Of a stretch of 22,431 bases of DNA, positions 20,623 to 22,431 are shown piece by piece. The first letter of the stretch is position 1, and every line of letters starts with the position of its first letter. The stretch comes from Erythrobacter sp. (GTDB lineage: Bacteria > Pseudomonadota > Alphaproteobacteria > Sphingomonadales > Sphingomonadaceae): the NCBI GenBank assembly GCA_002695185.1, contig NZOF01000031.1:1-22431 (forward strand), written 5' to 3'. The notes under the pieces were generated by a model. It saw only the letters and a program-made list of their open reading frames with translations, had not been told where the DNA came from and did not search any database. A program made the position numbers and the translations under genes.

Positions 20623-20924
20623 TATGCCGGCGCGCGGTTCCATGGGTGGTCAGGGTCGGTCGGCATCCCGTCGACTCCGCATGCCCCGATGGCCGAGCGG
20701 CGCTGCTTGAACTGCTCGGCCGTCCGGCGCTTATGACAGGGGTCGCAGAGGCAACGAATGTTGTCGTCGGTATCGGCGCCGCCCAAGGCGAGGGGTGTGA
20801 TGTGGTCCGGCACGGTGGACGCGGTGACGATGCCTTTCTCGGCGCAGTCACGGCATAGCGGCTCGGCATGAAGGCGACGGCGGCGCTGAGCCACGCCAGC
20901 CCGGCCGCGAAGGCGTTCGGTCAC
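20622..20924 (-). CDS. HNH endonuclease, terminase-associated
   Basis: I prefer GTG 20924, which has a GGGGAG site eight bases upstream, over ATG 20978. The 100-residue protein has a basic N-terminus (RLRGRAGVAQRRRRLHAEPL). The zinc-binding HNH fold follows: CRDC near residue 25, the catalytic DHITPLALGG near residue 40, then NIRCLCDPCHKRRTA. In HK97 and many cos phages a small HNH protein encoded next to the terminase genes is required for cos cleavage. It lies beside the candidate cos site and upstream of terS, exactly as in those phages. Confidence 0.9.
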   Translation of the reverse strand: MTERLRGRAGVAQRRRRLHAEPLCRDCAEKGIVTASTVPDHITPLALGGADTDDNIRCLCDPCHKRRTAEQFKQRRSAIGACGVDGMPTDPDHPWNRAPA

Positions 20925-20996
20925 ATGGCGAGCTCCCCATACATGAAGCGCCCGCAAGCCACTCGGCTCCGGGCGCAATTCACGACATTGATGATT

Positions 20997-21025
20997 TATC
21001 TACTCGAGTTTTCCCCAATGCTCAA
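20997..21025 (-). promoter_or_regulatory. Weak candidate promoter for packaging operon
   Basis: On the minus strand TTGAGC and TAGATA are separated by 17 bp, in the 97-bp gap upstream of the HNH gene. The match to the sigma-70 consensus is modest, but it is the best in the gap and the stretch is locally AT-rich. It would drive the HNH-terS-terL late genes. Confidence 0.3.
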
Positions 21026-21558
21026 GCGCAAATGCGCATGTAAAGCGCGAGGGTGTCGAGGGTATCGCGGATCTGTGCCAGCGACCGATAGTATCGCCTG
21101 CCGCCATAGCGGGGCAGGTCGTCATGCACGAGCAGCCGATCCATGAAGCCGCGCATCTCGAACGGGATCTGCTCCCTGCACTGCCTGACGAACTGTCGGG
21201 CGCGCACCTGGGCTTCCGTTCGCGCCAGGCCATAGCTGCACTCACCGACGGTAGTGCGCTCGCCATAGCTGGCGGTGACGCTGGGGGCGAGCGCGGCGCG
21301 GGCATGCGCATTGCGATAGCATTCGCCGGCATACCATTGGTGCCAGTTCAGCTGGCCCGCCTTGTGCAGTCGGTCCAGCGTGGATGAACGGAAGCGGCGC
21401 ACCCGCCCGATCGGCTGTTCGCGCGGGTCGATTAGCGCCGGATCAACGAACTCGCTATCATCGCCCTTGGCGAGCCGCTCGGGTGTCGCATCAACGGGTG
21501 GCACATAGGCCACCACCGCCCGCGATTTCTTGATCTTCGTCCTGTTCCTGCGCGCCAT
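21022..21558 (-). CDS. Unknown phage protein, possibly late regulator
   Basis: The protein has 178 residues from ATG 21558 (MARRNRTKIKKSRAVVAYVP), chosen as the first start clear of the upstream gene. It has a basic N-terminus, then IGRVRRFRSSTLDRLHKAGQ and LNWHQWYAGECYRNAHARAA. This 'L-x-x-AG-x-L...Q-x-x-AGE' pattern is seen in small helical regulators of alphaproteobacterial phages. The rest is helical with several Arg-rich stretches (ARQFVRQCREQIPFEMRGFM), which would suit nucleic-acid binding. It is the last gene before the packaging and structural operon, where antiterminators and late activators usually lie. That role is inferred from position only. Confidence 0.65.
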   Translation of the reverse strand: MARRNRTKIKKSRAVVAYVPPVDATPERLAKGDDSEFVDPALIDPREQPIGRVRRFRSSTLDRLHKAGQLNWHQWYAGECYRNAHARAALAPSVTASYGERTTVGECSYGLARTEAQVRARQFVRQCREQIPFEMRGFMDRLLVHDDLPRYGGRRYYRSLAQIRDTLDTLALYMRICA

Positions 21559-21586
21559 CTTAAAAGTCCCCGTTCTTCTAATGTTC

Positions 21587-22153
21587 TTACCGCTGTTCGC
21601 CTGCCGCTGCCAGCCCATCGCGCGCTTTGCGGCGCAGCGCGGCGACCTCTTCCATCGACACCACATCCGCCACCGGCGGCGCCCACTCGCGCTCATGCTT
21701 CATCAACAGCAGCCCGGCGCGGTTGACGCGCGCCATGCGCTTCGCCCGTATCGGGGCGATGATCTGCTCGATCTCGGCGATGGTCGGGAAGAACCGGCAC
21801 TTGCGCAGGATCTGGTCGAACGCCGCATACAGGTCGGGCAGCGCATGACTGGCGAGCGCCCGTCGATAGGTCGCCATCCGCTCGGCCGCCTCATCGTCCG
21901 AAAGGCGCGGGCTGGGCATCATGTTGGCCAGTCGGGTCAGCATCCGGTTGATCTGCTCGGGCTCCGACATCGGAGGCTGGCAGGCGTCGACATAGGCGCG
22001 CAACTGGCCCGCTGACACCGGGCCGATCACCGGCAGGTCAGGAAGGGTCAGCCGCTGGTCGAGCAGCCCGCTGAGCTTCGAAGGCAAGGCCGGCTCGCAC
22101 CATTGCGTTGGCGGGGCGTCCGTCCTGGTCGTTATGGCGGTCTGTGCGGTCAT
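21587..22153 (-). CDS. Unknown early-region protein next to replication gene
   Basis: The protein has 188 residues from ATG 22153, which has an AGGA site. The frame continues to 22213 but without one. It overlaps the C-terminus of the upstream replication gene by 116 bp, a large but acceptable overlap. It is helical: GPVSAGQLRAYVDACQPPMS, RLANMMPSPRLSDDEAAERM, and a CRFFPTIAEIEQIIAPI motif. That last 'WFPT/FFPT-x-x-EI' signature recurs in small proteins encoded after replication initiators in alphaproteobacterial phages. It may help recruit the replicative helicase, but no motif proves this. Confidence 0.65.
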   Translation of the reverse strand: MTAQTAITTRTDAPPTQWCEPALPSKLSGLLDQRLTLPDLPVIGPVSAGQLRAYVDACQPPMSEPEQINRMLTRLANMMPSPRLSDDEAAERMATYRRALASHALPDLYAAFDQILRKCRFFPTIAEIEQIIAPIRAKRMARVNRAGLLLMKHEREWAPPVADVVSMEEVAALRRKARDGLAAAGEQR

Positions 22154-22431
22154 GGCGTGCATCCTGGCGAGGGTCATAGATCGCCGCCCATCCGCGGGCG
22201 GCAGCGTGTCCAATCAGCCGGCCGGGCGGCCAGTCGTCATCGGCTAGGCGGGCGATGTCCTGCATCAGCCGCTTGTGGGCGGTTGCCGTGTTGGGCAGCC
22301 GTTTGCGCCGCCGATTGGCGAGGAAGTCGGCCCAGTGCTGCGGGTCGGTGCCTTCGGGCATCGGGAACGGGTCGCCCTTACGCGGGCGCGCAGGAACACA
22401 CCCGGGGGTGTGGGTGGGGGCGGGGGCGGGG
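22038..22431 (-). CDS. Helper replication protein, C-terminus only (runs off right edge)
   Basis: The frame is open from the right edge of the window to TGA at 22040-22038, with no start needed inside; the ATG at 22361 is internal. After a Pro/Ala-rich linker it reads GDPFPMPEGTDPQHWADFLA, KRLPNTATAHKRLMQDIARL and GRLIGHAAARGWAAIYDPRQ. This 'RK-x-LPNT-x-TAHK...AA-x-GW-x-x-IYDP' pattern is the usual C-terminus of DnaT/O-like phage replication proteins that load host helicase. The preceding winged-helix part should lie off-window. The element's initiator at 18181-18828 lacks this C-terminal pattern, so the two replicons are distinct. Confidence 0.75.
   Translation of the reverse strand, partial: PAPAPTHTPGCVPARPRKGDPFPMPEGTDPQHWADFLANRRRKRLPNTATAHKRLMQDIARLADDDWPPGRLIGHAAARGWAAIYDPRQDARHDRTDRHNDQDGRPANAMVRAGLAFEAQRAARPAADPS

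Noticed and set aside
22397..22412. Palindrome CACACCC-GG-GGGTGTG next to a G-rich tract at the right edge
   Set aside because: It lies in the Pro/Ala-rich linker coding part of the truncated replication gene. Low-complexity codons explain the G-run, and no second copy is seen, though an origin element cannot be excluded.
1..22431. tRNA, rRNA or insertion-sequence elements
   Set aside because: None recognised. The integration target here is a protein-coding gene, not a tRNA, and no transposase-like frame or IS-type terminal repeats were seen.

Overview
This window is phage-derived DNA of high GC content. It looks like an integrated prophage of an alphaproteobacterium, most likely a sphingomonad; that is an inference from base composition and protein style, since no host gene is visible. 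Every supported gene reads on the minus strand, so gene order runs from high to low coordinates, mostly with ATGA/GTGA start-stop overlaps.

Outer prophage (22431 to 19186, then 8765 to 1). It is an HK97-like siphophage late operon: C-terminus of a replication protein (cut by the window edge), two unassigned early/regulatory genes, HNH protein, small terminase, ATPase half of the large terminase, [10.45-kb insertion], nuclease half of the large terminase, portal, prohead protease, major capsid protein, two small head-associated proteins, gp6-like connector, head-tail adaptor, gp10-like protein, tail terminator, a small protein, tail tube, tail assembly chaperones with a probable -1 frameshift, and the start of a small exported protein. 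The tail tip, and presumably the prophage's own tape measure gene, lie off the left edge.

Inserted element (8755 to 19214). A second mobile element sits inside the large terminase gene, flanked by a 7-bp direct repeat (cggaagc). Joining the flanks across one repeat copy restores an in-frame 528-residue terminase, so the insertion is precise and should be reversible. In its reading order the element has: an intrinsic terminator, putative integrase arm sites, an AlpA/excisionase-like gene, a winged-helix replication initiator with five 13-bp palindromic iterons in its coding sequence (a lambda-O-like origin), a BRO-N/KilAC antirepressor, a small protein, a non-coding site resembling one next to the outer prophage's small terminase (candidate cos/packaging mimic), a small protein, its own prohead protease and HK97-fold major capsid protein, a 1178-residue tape measure protein, a structured non-coding region, three small unknown proteins and a tyrosine integrase.

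Interpretation (inference). The element has integration, replication, a possible packaging site, capsid, protease and tape measure, but no terminase, portal, connector, tail tube or lysis gene. That is the profile of a phage satellite that supplies its own shell and tail ruler and borrows everything else, probably from the prophage whose terminase it interrupts. While integrated it should disarm the helper in two ways: it separates the terminase ATPase and nuclease domains, and it places a terminator in the late operon. Excision would restore both. Capsid-encoding satellites are known (capsid-forming PICIs). The combination seen here, with insertion in terL, a capsid/protease pair, a private tape measure protein and a shared packaging-like site, is unlike any satellite layout I recognise.
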